A stretch of 64,000 bases of DNA from Acidimicrobiales bacterium (GCA_035536915.1 DATLNE010000032.1:67752-131751); one strand, 5' to 3'. Positions 27,420-35,666 are shown, counted from the first letter of the stretch. Notes: generated by a model not told the origin, from the sequence alone. Numbers and translations: made by a program.

Positions 27420-27674
27420 CTACGACGCCGCTCGCTTCGACCGAGTGCGGCGGGCGGCCCGAAGCTCGGCATAGGCGAGGTCCGTCGCTTCGTCGTCGCT
27501 TAGACGGGGGCCTCTCGCCGTGGCACGCAACTGCTGCAACTTCAACCCGGTGAGCTGCCTGGCCAGCGTCCGCTCGACGACGCGGGAGCGAGTCTCGCCC
27601 GACCCCCGGGCGGCCTCGTCCAGCGCACGAAGCACGTCGTCGCCAAGGCTCACGGTTACCCGTCGTCTCGCCAT
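27420..27674 (-). CDS. Ribbon-helix-helix antitoxin
   Basis: 84 residues from ATG 27674; the open frame extends upstream to 27749 but the RHH fold begins MARRRVTVSLGDDVLRALDEAA. A helical tail (LSDDEATDLAYAELRAARR) is the likely toxin-binding part. It is immediately followed by the PIN toxin (stop codon and GTG adjacent), the standard antitoxin-first order. It probably represses its own operon. Confidence 0.85.
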   Translation of the reverse strand: MARRRVTVSLGDDVLRALDEAARGSGETRSRVVERTLARQLTGLKLQQLRATARGPRLSDDEATDLAYAELRAARRTRSKRAAS

Positions 27675-27790
27675 CCCAGCATTGTGCCAGGGGTCGACAG
27701 TCCGTTCAGGGCGTTTGACGATTCCCAGCCGCTCGGTGGCTCTGCGCAACCGACGCTGCCATTTGGTGAGCTAATTACTCCGGACGGGGG

Positions 27791-28378
27791 TTACTCGGTG
27801 TCTTGGTCGAAGAAGGCTTCGTCGACGCCGGGTTGGGCGTCGTCGACGAAGCCGGTGCTGCGGCCCTGCTCGGGGCTGAGGGGGGCGGGGGTGACGCGGA
27901 GCTTGTCGCGGCCCGCCTGCACGGTCTTCGTCGTGCGCTCCAACACGATCTCGAACGCCGCGAGCTTCTGGTCGCAGTAGTCCTCGGCCTCGAGCTTGAG
28001 CCTGCGGGCCTCGTCGTCGGCCAGCTCGACCGTGCGCTTGGCCGTCTGCTGGGCCGAACGGACGATTTCGGTGCGCTGCACCATGCGTTCGGCCCGCACC
28101 CGTGCGGCCTCGAGGATCTCGTCGGCGTCGCGCTGGGTCTTGGCCAGGAACTCCTCACGCTCCTTGAGCATCCACCGGGCCTCCCGCAGCTCCTCGGGCA
28201 GCCGGTTCAACGCCTCTTCGAGCAGTTCGACGACCTCGTCCTTGCTGATGAGCACCGACGCCGACAACGGCATCGACTTGGCGTTGCCGATGATCTCGAC
28301 AACCCGCCGCAGCAGGGTCTCGGCGTCGATGTCGGCGGGCAACGCGGGTTGGCGGTCGAGGCTGTCGTAGTCACTCAT
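27791..28378 (-). CDS. sepIVA: SepIVA-like DivIVA-family coiled-coil protein
   Basis: 195 residues from ATG 28378, which overlaps the coaD stop by four bases. LLRRVVEIIGNAKSMPLSAS and ISKDEVVELLEEALNRLPEEL match the start of mycobacterial SepIVA (Rv2927c), and a long coiled coil with EAEDYCDQKLAAFEIVLERT completes it. SepIVA helps place septal and polar growth. The neighbourhood (coaD, rsmD, rnc region) is the same as in Mycobacterium. It is shorter than the mycobacterial form. The much longer open frame around it is spurious. Confidence 0.82.
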   Translation of the reverse strand: MSDYDSLDRQPALPADIDAETLLRRVVEIIGNAKSMPLSASVLISKDEVVELLEEALNRLPEELREARWMLKEREEFLAKTQRDADEILEAARVRAERMVQRTEIVRSAQQTAKRTVELADDEARRLKLEAEDYCDQKLAAFEIVLERTTKTVQAGRDKLRVTPAPLSPEQGRSTGFVDDAQPGVDEAFFDQDTE

Positions 28379-28863
28379 GAAGAGGTGAACTTCTCCTGGA
28401 GGCGCTTGGCCACCGGTTCGGGGACCATCGAGCTGATGCGATCGGCCCCGCCGTAGCGGGCGATCTGGCGCACCAGGTTCGAGGCGATGAACGAGTGCGA
28501 CGACGCGCACGGGATGAACAGCGTGTCGATGCCGGAGATGGCGTGGTTCATCTGCGCCTGCTGGAGCTCGTGCTCGAAGTCGGACGCCACCCGCAGCCCC
28601 TTGATGAGGACGTCGGCCCCCACCTGTCGGGCCAGGTCGACGACCAGGCTGCCGAACTGCTCCACCCGCACGTTGGGCAGGTGCGAGATCGAGTCCTCGA
28701 TCATCTGCTTGCGCTCCTCGTAGGAGAAGAGCGGTTCGCCCTTCTGCGGGTTGCGCATGGCGGCCACGACGACGTGGTCGAAGTGCAGGGCAGCCGTCTC
28801 GATGATCTCCAGATGGCCGTTGTGGATGGGGTCGAAGGAACCCGGGAACAGGGCCGTCCTCAC
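28375..28863 (-). CDS. coaD: Phosphopantetheine adenylyltransferase
   Basis: 162 residues. FPGSFDPIHNGHLEII carries the nucleotidyltransferase HXGH-type motif (HNGH). AMRNPQKGEPLFSYEER, GLRVASDFEHELQQAQMNH and FIPCASSHSFIASNLVR complete PPAT. It makes dephospho-CoA, the fourth step of coenzyme A synthesis. Overlaps rsmD and the sepIVA-like gene by four bases on either side. Confidence 0.96.
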   Translation of the reverse strand: MRTALFPGSFDPIHNGHLEIIETAALHFDHVVVAAMRNPQKGEPLFSYEERKQMIEDSISHLPNVRVEQFGSLVVDLARQVGADVLIKGLRVASDFEHELQQAQMNHAISGIDTLFIPCASSHSFIASNLVRQIARYGGADRISSMVPEPVAKRLQEKFTSS

Positions 28864-29399
28864 CGGAGGTCGCCCGGGCTGTCGAGTGCAGTGTGTGCCA
28901 CGTGGACCACGGTACTGCCGTACCGCTTACACCTGAGAAGTTCCCACCGCCCCCCGAGGTCGAGTTCCCGGTTCGACTCCGCCACCAACAACTGCGCCCG
29001 CACCCGCTCGAACACCACCGGCCACTGCTCGAAGGCGTACGGCGGGTCGGCGAAGGCAACCTCGAACGGCCCCGCCGTCTCCAGCCACCGCACCACGTCG
29101 AGGCGCACGACCTTGCCCCGCTCGGCCAGTCCGAGGGCGTCGAGGTTCTCCTGCACCAAGGCCGCGGCCGACCGGTCGCGCTCCACGAACACGGCCGACG
29201 CCGCCCCCCGCGAGAGCGCCTCGATCCCCAGCGCACCGGTGCCTGCGAACAGGTCGACCACGGTGGCGTCGTCGACCCCGCCCAGGGTGTCGACCATGTT
29301 GAACACCGCCTCGCGCACCCGGTCGCTGGTGGGCCGGATGTCGTGGCCCTTGGGGGACCGCAGGGCACGACCCCGCTCCGAACCGCCAACCACGCGCAT
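28860..29399 (-). CDS. rsmD: 16S rRNA (guanine966-N2)-methyltransferase RsmD
   Basis: 179 residues from ATG 29399. RVVGGSERGRALRSP, RPTSDRVREAVFNMV, the SAM motif VDLFAGTGALGIEALSRGA and the catalytic DPPY are all present. It modifies G966 of 16S rRNA. The frame stays open 56 codons upstream but those overlap the divergent thioesterase. It forms a tight rsmD-coaD-sepIVA operon. Confidence 0.95.
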   Translation of the reverse strand: MRVVGGSERGRALRSPKGHDIRPTSDRVREAVFNMVDTLGGVDDATVVDLFAGTGALGIEALSRGAASAVFVERDRSAAALVQENLDALGLAERGKVVRLDVVRWLETAGPFEVAFADPPYAFEQWPVVFERVRAQLLVAESNRELDLGGRWELLRCKRYGSTVVHVAHTALDSPGDLR

Positions 29400-29409
29400 G
29401 GGGGCACGG

Positions 29410-29415
29410 TAGTTT
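29410..29415 (+). promoter_or_regulatory. -10 box TAGTTT of leaderless thioesterase operon
   Basis: TAGTTT ends eight bases before the GTG at 29424, in the 24-base gap between divergent rsmD and the thioesterase. Confidence 0.42.
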
Positions 29416-29423
29416 CGCCCGTC

Positions 29424-29825
29424 GTGTCGTTCGAAGACGTAGCCGGCGAAGGCATCACCGGCGAGGACCCGCTCGGGCTGGGGCTGCGCTTCTGGCGCGT
29501 CGGTGACCGCCTCGTGGCCCGCTTCCAGCCGAGGGCCGAGCACCGCGGCCCGCCCGGCTTCGTGCACGGAGGCATGGCCGCCGCCGTGCTCGACGAGGTC
29601 ATGGCCTCGCTCGGCTGGGCCCTCGACAAGACGCCGTGCGTGACGGCCAAGCTCGAGCTCCGGTACCGCAAGGGCGTGCCCCTCGACGGCGGCCCGGTGC
29701 GCGTGGAGGCATGGCGGGAGCGGCTCGAATCGCGCCGCACCCAGAAGGTCAGCGGCCGCATCCTGCTGGCCGACGGCTCGGTGGCGGTCGAAGCCACCGG
29801 CCTGTTCGTGCAGGTACGCCCGTGA
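29424..29825 (+). CDS. Hotdog-fold thioesterase (PaaI/4HBT family)
   Basis: 133 residues from GTG 29424. The hotdog helix HRGPPGFVHGGMAAAVLDEV carries the HGG motif of PaaI-type thioesterases, and KLELRYRKGVPL is the following strand. These hydrolyse acyl- or aryl-CoA. Its TGA overlaps the GTG of the next small gene, starting a run of four coupled plus-strand genes. Confidence 0.87.
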   Translation: MSFEDVAGEGITGEDPLGLGLRFWRVGDRLVARFQPRAEHRGPPGFVHGGMAAAVLDEVMASLGWALDKTPCVTAKLELRYRKGVPLDGGPVRVEAWRERLESRRTQKVSGRILLADGSVAVEATGLFVQVRP

Positions 29826-29983
29826 CCGACAACGGAAACGAGCACGAGGCGCCCGAGGTCATCGACTGCGTCGACTGCGGCGGCCGCTGCCACCTCCTCA
29901 ACTTCTACGACGGCCTGGCCACCTACCGGTGCGAGGACTGCCGCGACCGCTGGGATGTGCTGTTCGAGGCAGAACGGGAATAG
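29822..29983 (+). CDS. Small zinc-ribbon protein
   Basis: 53 residues from GTG 29822 (GTGA overlap with the thioesterase stop). Two Cys pairs, CVDCGGRCHLL and CEDCRDRWDVLFE, make a probable zinc ribbon. Function unknown. It precedes the TIGR02587-like membrane gene by seven bases. Confidence 0.7.
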   Translation: MTDNGNEHEAPEVIDCVDCGGRCHLLNFYDGLATYRCEDCRDRWDVLFEAERE

Positions 29984-29990
29984 ACGGCCC

Positions 29991-30890
29991 GTGCCTGCCG
30001 CCACCTCCACTGCCTCCGAAGCCGACGCCGACGCCGACGCCGGCCCGTGGCGCCAGGAGGCCACCGACCTGGTGCGCGCCGTCTCCGGCGGCATGCTCTT
30101 CGGCATCCCGCTCCTCTACACGATGGAGGTGTGGTGGATCGGGAGCGAGACGCAGACGCCCCGCATGGTCGGCGTCCTGCTGTTCATGTTCGTGCCGGTC
30201 TTCCTGCTCACCCGCACCGCCGGGTTCCGCACCACCAAGGACATCCGCTGGCGCGACGCCGTGATCGACTCCGTGGAGACGGTGGCCATCGCCGTGGTCA
30301 GCGTCTTCCTGCTGCTCGTCCTGCTGCGGGAGATCACCATGGCCACGCCGCTTGAAGAGGCCCTGGGCAAGATCGTCTACGAAGCCACGCCGTTCGCCAT
30401 CGGCAGCGCTATCGCCCAGCACGTGCTGCGCCGGGGCCGGGCCGAGGGCGACGACGACAGCGGCGGCAACGACACGGCCGACGACGAAGGGCTGCACGCC
30501 ACCGTGGTCGACGTGGGGGCCACCACCATCGGCGCCGTGTTCGTGGCCTTCAACGTGGCGCCCACCGACGAGATCCCCATGCTGGCCGCAGCTATGCCCG
30601 CTGCCTGGCTCATCGCCATGATGGGAGCCTCGCTGGTGATCTCGTACTGCATCGTGTTCGTGGCCGGCTTCTCCGACCAGAAACGGCGCCACAGCCAACC
30701 GGGCATCCTCCAGCACCCCATCACCGAGACGGTGGCGTCGTACCTCATCTCGCTGGTGGTGGCGGGCGGGATGCTGTGGTTCTTCCAGCGCCTCGCCACC
30801 GAGAACCCGACCTCGGTGACGCTCTCCCACGTGATCGTGCTCGGGCTCCCGGCCGCGGTAGGCGGCGCAGCAGGAAGGTTGGCGGCATGA
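29991..30890 (+). CDS. TIGR02587-like multi-spanning membrane protein
   Basis: 299 residues from GTG 29991. About seven membrane helices are visible, including VGVLLFMFVPVFLLT, VETVAIAVVSVFLLLVLL, TIGAVFVAFNVAPTDE, AAWLIAMMGASLVISYCIVFVAGF and SYLISLVVAGGMLWFF. The pattern and the small partner next door recall the TIGR02587/TIGR02588 pair; this is recognition by pattern, not by search. No function is established for the family. Its stop overlaps the next ATG. Confidence 0.72.
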   Translation: MPAATSTASEADADADAGPWRQEATDLVRAVSGGMLFGIPLLYTMEVWWIGSETQTPRMVGVLLFMFVPVFLLTRTAGFRTTKDIRWRDAVIDSVETVAIAVVSVFLLLVLLREITMATPLEEALGKIVYEATPFAIGSAIAQHVLRRGRAEGDDDSGGNDTADDEGLHATVVDVGATTIGAVFVAFNVAPTDEIPMLAAAMPAAWLIAMMGASLVISYCIVFVAGFSDQKRRHSQPGILQHPITETVASYLISLVVAGGMLWFFQRLATENPTSVTLSHVIVLGLPAAVGGAAGRLAA

Positions 30891-31291
30891 GCGGCAAGAA
30901 GAGCGACAAGAAGCAGGAAGAGGGGCGCAGCGCCGCCGAGTGGGCGACGTTCGCCGTCTCCGTCCTCATCCTGCTGGTGCTCGTGGGGCTCATCGCCAAA
31001 GAAGCGGGAGAACCTGATCGGCCTGCGTTGCCCGAGGTGGTCGAGACAGGGCCGGTCGAGCGCCACGGCGAGCGCTTCCTCGTGCCCGTAGTGATCCGCA
31101 ACACAGGCGGCGCAACGGCCGAGAGCGTGCAGATCGTGGCCGAGCTCACCATCGGCGCCGAGGTGACCGAGGCCGACCAGACAGTGGAGTTCCTGGCCCG
31201 CGACGAATCGGCGGAGGTGGCCTTCGTGTTCGACGAGGACCCGGCGGGTGGCACATTGGACGTCCGCGTCGTCGGCTTTACGGTGCCTTGA
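30887..31291 (+). CDS. TIGR02588-like membrane-anchored partner protein
   Basis: 134 residues. A charged head, one membrane helix (WATFAVSVLILLVLVGLIA) and an external beta-rich domain (VVIRNTGGATAESVQIVAEL) are seen. It overlaps the TIGR02587-like gene by four bases and probably forms a complex with it. Its last 14 bases overlap the convergent cysteine-tailed gene at 31278-31291. Confidence 0.7.
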   Translation: MSGKKSDKKQEEGRSAAEWATFAVSVLILLVLVGLIAKEAGEPDRPALPEVVETGPVERHGERFLVPVVIRNTGGATAESVQIVAELTIGAEVTEADQTVEFLARDESAEVAFVFDEDPAGGTLDVRVVGFTVP

Positions 31292-32108
31292 CGCAACACT
31301 CGCAGCACCGGCAGCACCGGCAGCACCGGCAGCACCCGCACCCGCAGCACCCGCACTCGATCAGGAGGCGACGCACCGGCAGCGGCCGGCGTCGCACCAC
31401 GATGAACTCCTCGCGGGCAAAGAGGCGCACGTCGTCGCCGACGGTGTCCCAACCGAGGTCTGGGGCGTCAACCGTCTCGACCACGACTTCGCCGCCATGA
31501 TGCGGCAGGAGCCACGCTTGTCCGACGGTGAGGTGCGACAGGGGGATGATCGCACCGCCGTTGAGGGCCTCCTTTACCTTCTTGCCAACCGACCCGACCA
31601 GTCGCGACAGCGTCGCCGGACTCACCACCAAGTCGAGCGTCAATCGGCGGAGGTGTTGCCGCGCATTTCCGATCACATCGGGGAGCGTGGCAAGCGTGGC
31701 CGATGTCTCAGGCGCGGCAGGGTCGAAGGCGGCCTCGACGTCCCGGGCCAGCACCAGCGCCGCCGCTTGCGCTGAACGAATGGCCCACTCCTCGACCTGC
31801 GGAGAGGTTTGCGGGTCGAGCGTGTCGAGCGTGTCGCGGTCGAGCAGTACCTCGGTCTCGACCGTTCTCGATCCGACGACGGCGGCTGTGACCTCCTTGA
31901 CAGACACCCCGCTGGGCAGGCCCGGGACGTGCAGGTCGGATAGCGCCAGGTCACCCACCCGTACGCGACCCGCCGACGGATCCGCCGTGACCCCCTCGAA
32001 CACGTCGAAAAGCGAACGCCACCGCGGCTCCAGCTTCGCCACATCCTCGAGTCGCTTCCTGATCTCAGGCAGGGCCTGGTCCATCTTCCGATCGCGGTCA
32101 GTCGGCAT
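31278..32108 (-). CDS. Possible HK97/encapsulin-like protein with cysteine-rich C-terminal tail
   Basis: 276 residues, not confidently recognised. Order of elements: N-terminal charged helix, a strand-rich region (LALSDLHVPGLPSG), a long helix ending LVLARDVEAAF, then LTLDLVVSPATLSRLVG, GAIIPLSHLTVGQAWLLPHHGG and FAREEFIVVRRR. This order recalls encapsulin and phage HK97 capsid proteins (spine helix, P domain, late A-domain strand); the fold call is inference. The last 26 residues hold 14 Cys (ECGCCGCGCCRCCRCC and beyond), coded by nine-base repeats. It overlaps its upstream partner by 11 bases and the convergent TIGR02588-like gene by 14. Confidence 0.7.
   Translation of the reverse strand: MPTDRDRKMDQALPEIRKRLEDVAKLEPRWRSLFDVFEGVTADPSAGRVRVGDLALSDLHVPGLPSGVSVKEVTAAVVGSRTVETEVLLDRDTLDTLDPQTSPQVEEWAIRSAQAAALVLARDVEAAFDPAAPETSATLATLPDVIGNARQHLRRLTLDLVVSPATLSRLVGSVGKKVKEALNGGAIIPLSHLTVGQAWLLPHHGGEVVVETVDAPDLGWDTVGDDVRLFAREEFIVVRRRPLPVRRLLIECGCCGCGCCRCCRCCRCCECCVKAP
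31302..31358 (-). repeat. Nine-base tandem repeat coding the cysteine tail
   Basis: Units of GCAGCACCG/GCAGCACCC on the plus strand (31302-31310, 31311-31319, 31320-31328, 31329-31337 and decayed units after) read CGGTGCTGC on the coding strand, giving Arg/Gly-Cys-Cys steps. Slippage expansion is the likely origin. Confidence 0.75.
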
Positions 32109-34635
32109 CAGTCTCCTGCTCCCTTGGTAGCGCTTCTACGAATGCTGTAAACCGGAGCAAGCGGTGCAGCGGCTCGAGGTCGGGGTCCTTCTCGACCCAC
32201 GCCCTGGTGAGCTGGTGGCTTCCGGGACGCTCGAGTGCCATCTCGAGGTGCTTCAGGGCATCCTCTGCCGCCTTCATCCCCTCGACGTCGGCCCTGATGG
32301 CGTCGTCGCAGGCCAGGTTGTAGGCCACCTGCCAGAACGTCCAAGGGTCTTTGAGGAGCGAGCGCTGGTCGCCTTTTGGGAAGTCGCCTTTTGGGAAGTC
32401 GCCTTTTGAGAGGACGCCTCGTCGTACTATGGCGGGCCGCGACGAAGCGATGGCCCGCATGAACTGCCGTCGGGCCGACACGCCCCCCGCTTCGGCGCGG
32501 AAGAAGGCCAGCCAGTACGACCGCTCGCTCCTGCACAAGGCGCTGAAGCACACGCGGAACAGGCCCAGCCGCTGATCGATGTCGCGCAACTCGGCCAGGG
32601 CGAACGTGCACAGCGCCTTCTTCGCGTCGGGGGCGTCCAACGCCGCGGCCAGCTTCTCCCCGTGCGATAGGTAGCGCCTCAACATTGCCGTCACACGCTG
32701 GCGCTGGTGCGCTGGCCGTTCGACCCAGTTGGCATCCACATCGGACGCGAGCAGGCTGGCGGCCATGGCCAGCCGGTAGCGGGCGGCGACGTAGTGGCGG
32801 TTGACGGTCGCCGCTCGCAGGGCGAGCTCGAAAGCGTCCAGGTGTTGCCCTTCGAGCGCATAGGCATTCGACAGCCAAAGGCAAAGCAGGCCGTTGCCGG
32901 GAGCCTTGGCCACCGCCTGCTCCATGAGCTTCACCGGGGGCTTTTCGCCCTTGTCGTCGTCGGCGTGATAGGCGGCCAGGGCATCGGAGCTGTCGGCGGG
33001 CCACTGAGCCCAATGGGGCACGCGATCCGAGCGTGCCAGCACGACGGTTGCCGCCCAGTAGGCCGCCTTGCGCAGGGCTTCGGCGGGCGCGTTGTCGTGC
33101 ACCAGGCGCTGGTGGACGACCTCCTTGGTGCGGCGGTCGGTGACGCGCACGGCGATGGTGGTGGGCGTCGCGCCGGGGACGGTGGGCGGTGTCTCGGCGG
33201 CGGCCGGGGTAGGCGTCGCGGCAGGGGCGGTAGCCGGCGTACCGGTGGGCACGGTGCGGTAGGTGACCGTGTAGCCACGCTTCTCCCCGAGCGCGACAGC
33301 GACAGCAGCGACAAGCTTGCCGATCGCGTTCCCGGCCGGGACCTTGGTGGCATCGAGCAATTCGGCGACGGGCACGAGAGCGGCCGCACCGGGCACGGCG
33401 CCGGGAGCAGGGACGTTGCGGAGCACGTAGGTCCTGAACAGTTCGTCCTCGGGTCCGGGCTCGTTTTCCTTGATCGGCTGTACCACGACCGGGCCCAACG
33501 CCTTTCGCGCCGCCCGGCGTTCGAGCGCCACGTAAGTGAGCACGGAGAGCGCGGCCAGGAGGAGCCACCCGACCACGCCGGGATCGACGGGCACCTGATC
33601 CGCCTCTTCGCCGTCGCCGCCGATCCACGGGAGCTCGCCGAGAAGGACACCGCCGCCCGCACGGACGGCGGCGACGGCGTCCACGTCCTCGACGCCCCGG
33701 CCGCGCCGCCCGGCCGCCGCGGCTCGCTTGTCGAGCTTCTCCTCGAGGTCCTTCTCCGCCGCCTCTTTCGCCTTGTCGGTGGCGAGGGCGTGCTCGTAGC
33801 GAGCAACTTCGACCTCGGCGCCGGCGCCGAGGAGTTCGAGCTCGGCGAGGAGGACCGAGCATGTCGAGTCGGCCAGGCAGCGCGGTGCTGCCCCGTCGAG
33901 GTGCATCGCTCCGCCCGCCGCCTTGCACAGCTGGTCGACAGCTTCTTCGGCCTCCTTCGGTGAGGCAGGCGCAGGGGCGGGTTTCGGCAACACGGCGGCC
34001 TCGACGGCTGCCACCGCAGCCTCGGCAGCGCCACGGAGCGCACCGAGGTCGAGGGCCTTCACCCGCCGGCGCTGCTCCGCCAACCGCGCCGACGCCGACG
34101 GGCCTGCCAGGAGGGCGCGAAGGTCGGCCTCCAAGGAACGGAGGCTGTCGATGGCCGGCCCCGGCGGGGCAACGGCAAGCAGCCGGCCCAGTTCGGCGAG
34201 GGCGTCGGGAGCTGGTGCGGCCCCTCCCCCCGTGGCCCGCGCGGGGTCGGCCGCCTTCGAGGCGGCGAGCAGCTTCGTCCGCAACTCACCGGCCGTCTCA
34301 CGCGCCGAGGCCGCACGCTCACGGCCGATCGCCCCGCGGCCCACGTCGATCAGCCCCACGGCCACGACTACCAAGCTGGCCACGAGGAAGATGCGCACAA
34401 GCCCGACGGCGTATCTCGTGGAAGCCAGGAGGGCGACGATCGCCACCCCCAGTACCAGCAAGCCCAGGCCCCGCCCGTCGGGCTCGCCGCAGAGGACATA
34501 GGCCGTTCCCCCGGCCACCAGGCCGGCCATGCCGGCCAGCACGGCGGCGTTCAGGAGGCGCCCGTCGGACGAGACCGCTCGCCGAGCCGCGGCAACTGCG
34601 CCCCCTTGGCTCTGGAACCACGCCTCAACGCTCAC
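32098..34635 (-). CDS. Large multi-spanning membrane protein with helical-repeat C-terminus, unknown
   Basis: 845 residues. Three membrane helices lie in the first 110 residues (AAVLAGMAGLVAGGTAYVL, LGLLVLGVAIVALLAS, LVRIFLVASLVVVAVGLI). An Ala/Glu-rich coiled region to about 330 follows, then a fourth helix (VGWLLLAALSVLTYVAL), a Thr/Pro linker near 480-510, and a helical TPR-like cytoplasmic part (LWLSNAYALEGQHLDAFELAL, LKHLEMALERPG). SKGDFPKGDFPKGD near residue 745 is coded by a 15-base triplicate repeat. It is the first gene of a two-gene operon with the cysteine-tailed protein. No homolog is recognised; a scaffold or sensor role is a guess. Confidence 0.75.
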   Translation of the reverse strand: MSVEAWFQSQGGAVAAARRAVSSDGRLLNAAVLAGMAGLVAGGTAYVLCGEPDGRGLGLLVLGVAIVALLASTRYAVGLVRIFLVASLVVVAVGLIDVGRGAIGRERAASARETAGELRTKLLAASKAADPARATGGGAAPAPDALAELGRLLAVAPPGPAIDSLRSLEADLRALLAGPSASARLAEQRRRVKALDLGALRGAAEAAVAAVEAAVLPKPAPAPASPKEAEEAVDQLCKAAGGAMHLDGAAPRCLADSTCSVLLAELELLGAGAEVEVARYEHALATDKAKEAAEKDLEEKLDKRAAAAGRRGRGVEDVDAVAAVRAGGGVLLGELPWIGGDGEEADQVPVDPGVVGWLLLAALSVLTYVALERRAARKALGPVVVQPIKENEPGPEDELFRTYVLRNVPAPGAVPGAAALVPVAELLDATKVPAGNAIGKLVAAVAVALGEKRGYTVTYRTVPTGTPATAPAATPTPAAAETPPTVPGATPTTIAVRVTDRRTKEVVHQRLVHDNAPAEALRKAAYWAATVVLARSDRVPHWAQWPADSSDALAAYHADDDKGEKPPVKLMEQAVAKAPGNGLLCLWLSNAYALEGQHLDAFELALRAATVNRHYVAARYRLAMAASLLASDVDANWVERPAHQRQRVTAMLRRYLSHGEKLAAALDAPDAKKALCTFALAELRDIDQRLGLFRVCFSALCRSERSYWLAFFRAEAGGVSARRQFMRAIASSRPAIVRRGVLSKGDFPKGDFPKGDQRSLLKDPWTFWQVAYNLACDDAIRADVEGMKAAEDALKHLEMALERPGSHQLTRAWVEKDPDLEPLHRLLRFTAFVEALPREQETDAD
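32369..32413 (-). repeat. 15-base tandem repeat, three units, inside the 845-residue gene
   Basis: TCGCCTTTTGGGAAG at 32369-32383 and 32384-32398, with a decayed third unit to 32413. It encodes the KGDFP repeats in frame. Confidence 0.8.
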
Positions 34636-34760
34636 GAGAACACGCCTTGCGCGTTACACACCATCCGCCCCCCCTGTTGCACTGCAGACGATACGTGCCG
34701 CCTGCCCGACCGTCTCTAGCGCGTGCGGGCCATTCTCAGGCCACCGATGTGCCTAGTCCG

Positions 34761-34766
34761 TAGGAT
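34761..34766 (+). promoter_or_regulatory. -10 box TAGGAT of leaderless esterase
   Basis: TAGGAT ends six bases before the GTG at 34773. It lies in the 137-base divergent gap after the 845-residue gene's start, where nothing else is evident. Confidence 0.45.
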
Positions 34767-34772
34767 GCGAAG

Positions 34773-35666
34773 GTGCCGTTGAGCCCTGACGCCCAAGTCG
34801 TGTTCGACCGGCTGGCGCAGGCCGGCAACCTCACGATCGAAGACCTCGGCCTCGACGTGTTGCGCACACTGTTGGCCAACTTCAACCGCATCGACAGCGA
34901 CGGGCCCGAGGTCCCCACCGAGGACGCCACCGCAGACGGCGTGCCCGTGCGGCTGTACCGGCCCGACGACGCGGTCGGCACGCTGGTGTGGTTCCACGGC
35001 GGCGGGTGGTGCCTGGGGAGCATGGACGAGCACGACGCCTTCTGCCGCCGCTTTGCCGTGGCGGCAGGCACGACGATCGTCAACGTCGACTACCGCCTCG
35101 CCCCGGAACATCCTTTCCCTGCCGGGTTCGACGACTGCTACGCGGCCACCAAGTGGGCGGCCGCCACATTGCCGGGGCCCACCGCCGTCGGGGGCGACAG
35201 CGCGGGCGGCAACCTGGCCGCGGCCGTGACCTTCAAAGCGCGAGACGACGGCCCTCCCCTGGCCTTCCAACTGCTCGTCTATCCCGCGGTCGACGCCGAG
35301 ATGAGCTACCCCTCGATGAAGGAGAACGGGGAGGGGTACTTTCTCTACGAAGCAGACACCCGCTGGTTCTGGGACCACTACCTGGCGGGCCACGACCGCC
35401 GCGACCCGTTGGCATCGCCGATCTACGCGGACGACCTCGGTGGCCTGCCGCCCGCCTACGTGGTCACTACCGAGTACGACCCCCTGCGCGACGAAGGCGA
35501 GGCCTACGCCTTGCGGCTGGAGCAGGCGGGCGTTCCCACGTTGCGTCGTCGCTGGGACGGCGAACTGCACGCCTTCTTCACCGCGGGCAAGGTCTACGCA
35601 GCGGCGCAACCCGCCACAGAGGAGGCCGCCGCCGCCCTCCGGGCTGCACTGCGCGGCACCGGTTAG
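34773..35666 (+). CDS. Alpha/beta hydrolase, HSL-type esterase
   Basis: 297 residues. The oxyanion hole HGGGW, the nucleophile elbow GDSAGGN, the acid in EYDPLRDEGEAY and the His in GELHAFF make a complete hormone-sensitive-lipase family triad. NVDYRLAPEHPFPAGFDD is a further family marker. These hydrolyse short-chain esters. No signal peptide, so cytoplasmic. Its stop overlaps the convergent permease gene by four bases. Confidence 0.92.
   Translation: MPLSPDAQVVFDRLAQAGNLTIEDLGLDVLRTLLANFNRIDSDGPEVPTEDATADGVPVRLYRPDDAVGTLVWFHGGGWCLGSMDEHDAFCRRFAVAAGTTIVNVDYRLAPEHPFPAGFDDCYAATKWAAATLPGPTAVGGDSAGGNLAAAVTFKARDDGPPLAFQLLVYPAVDAEMSYPSMKENGEGYFLYEADTRWFWDHYLAGHDRRDPLASPIYADDLGGLPPAYVVTTEYDPLRDEGEAYALRLEQAGVPTLRRRWDGELHAFFTAGKVYAAAQPATEEAAAALRAALRGTG

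Noticed and set aside
28379-30106. Upstream extension of the SepIVA-like frame (771 codons in total)
   Set aside because: Crosses coaD, rsmD and the thioesterase, each clearly coding in other frames; only the last 195 codons are real.
31302-31346. Nine-base repeat as a possible CRISPR or satellite element
   Set aside because: No spacers and too short a unit; it is in frame in a gene and explained as a coding expansion.
31278-32108. Calling the cysteine-tailed protein a metallothionein
   Set aside because: Only the last 26 residues are Cys-rich; the main 240 residues form a separate folded domain.
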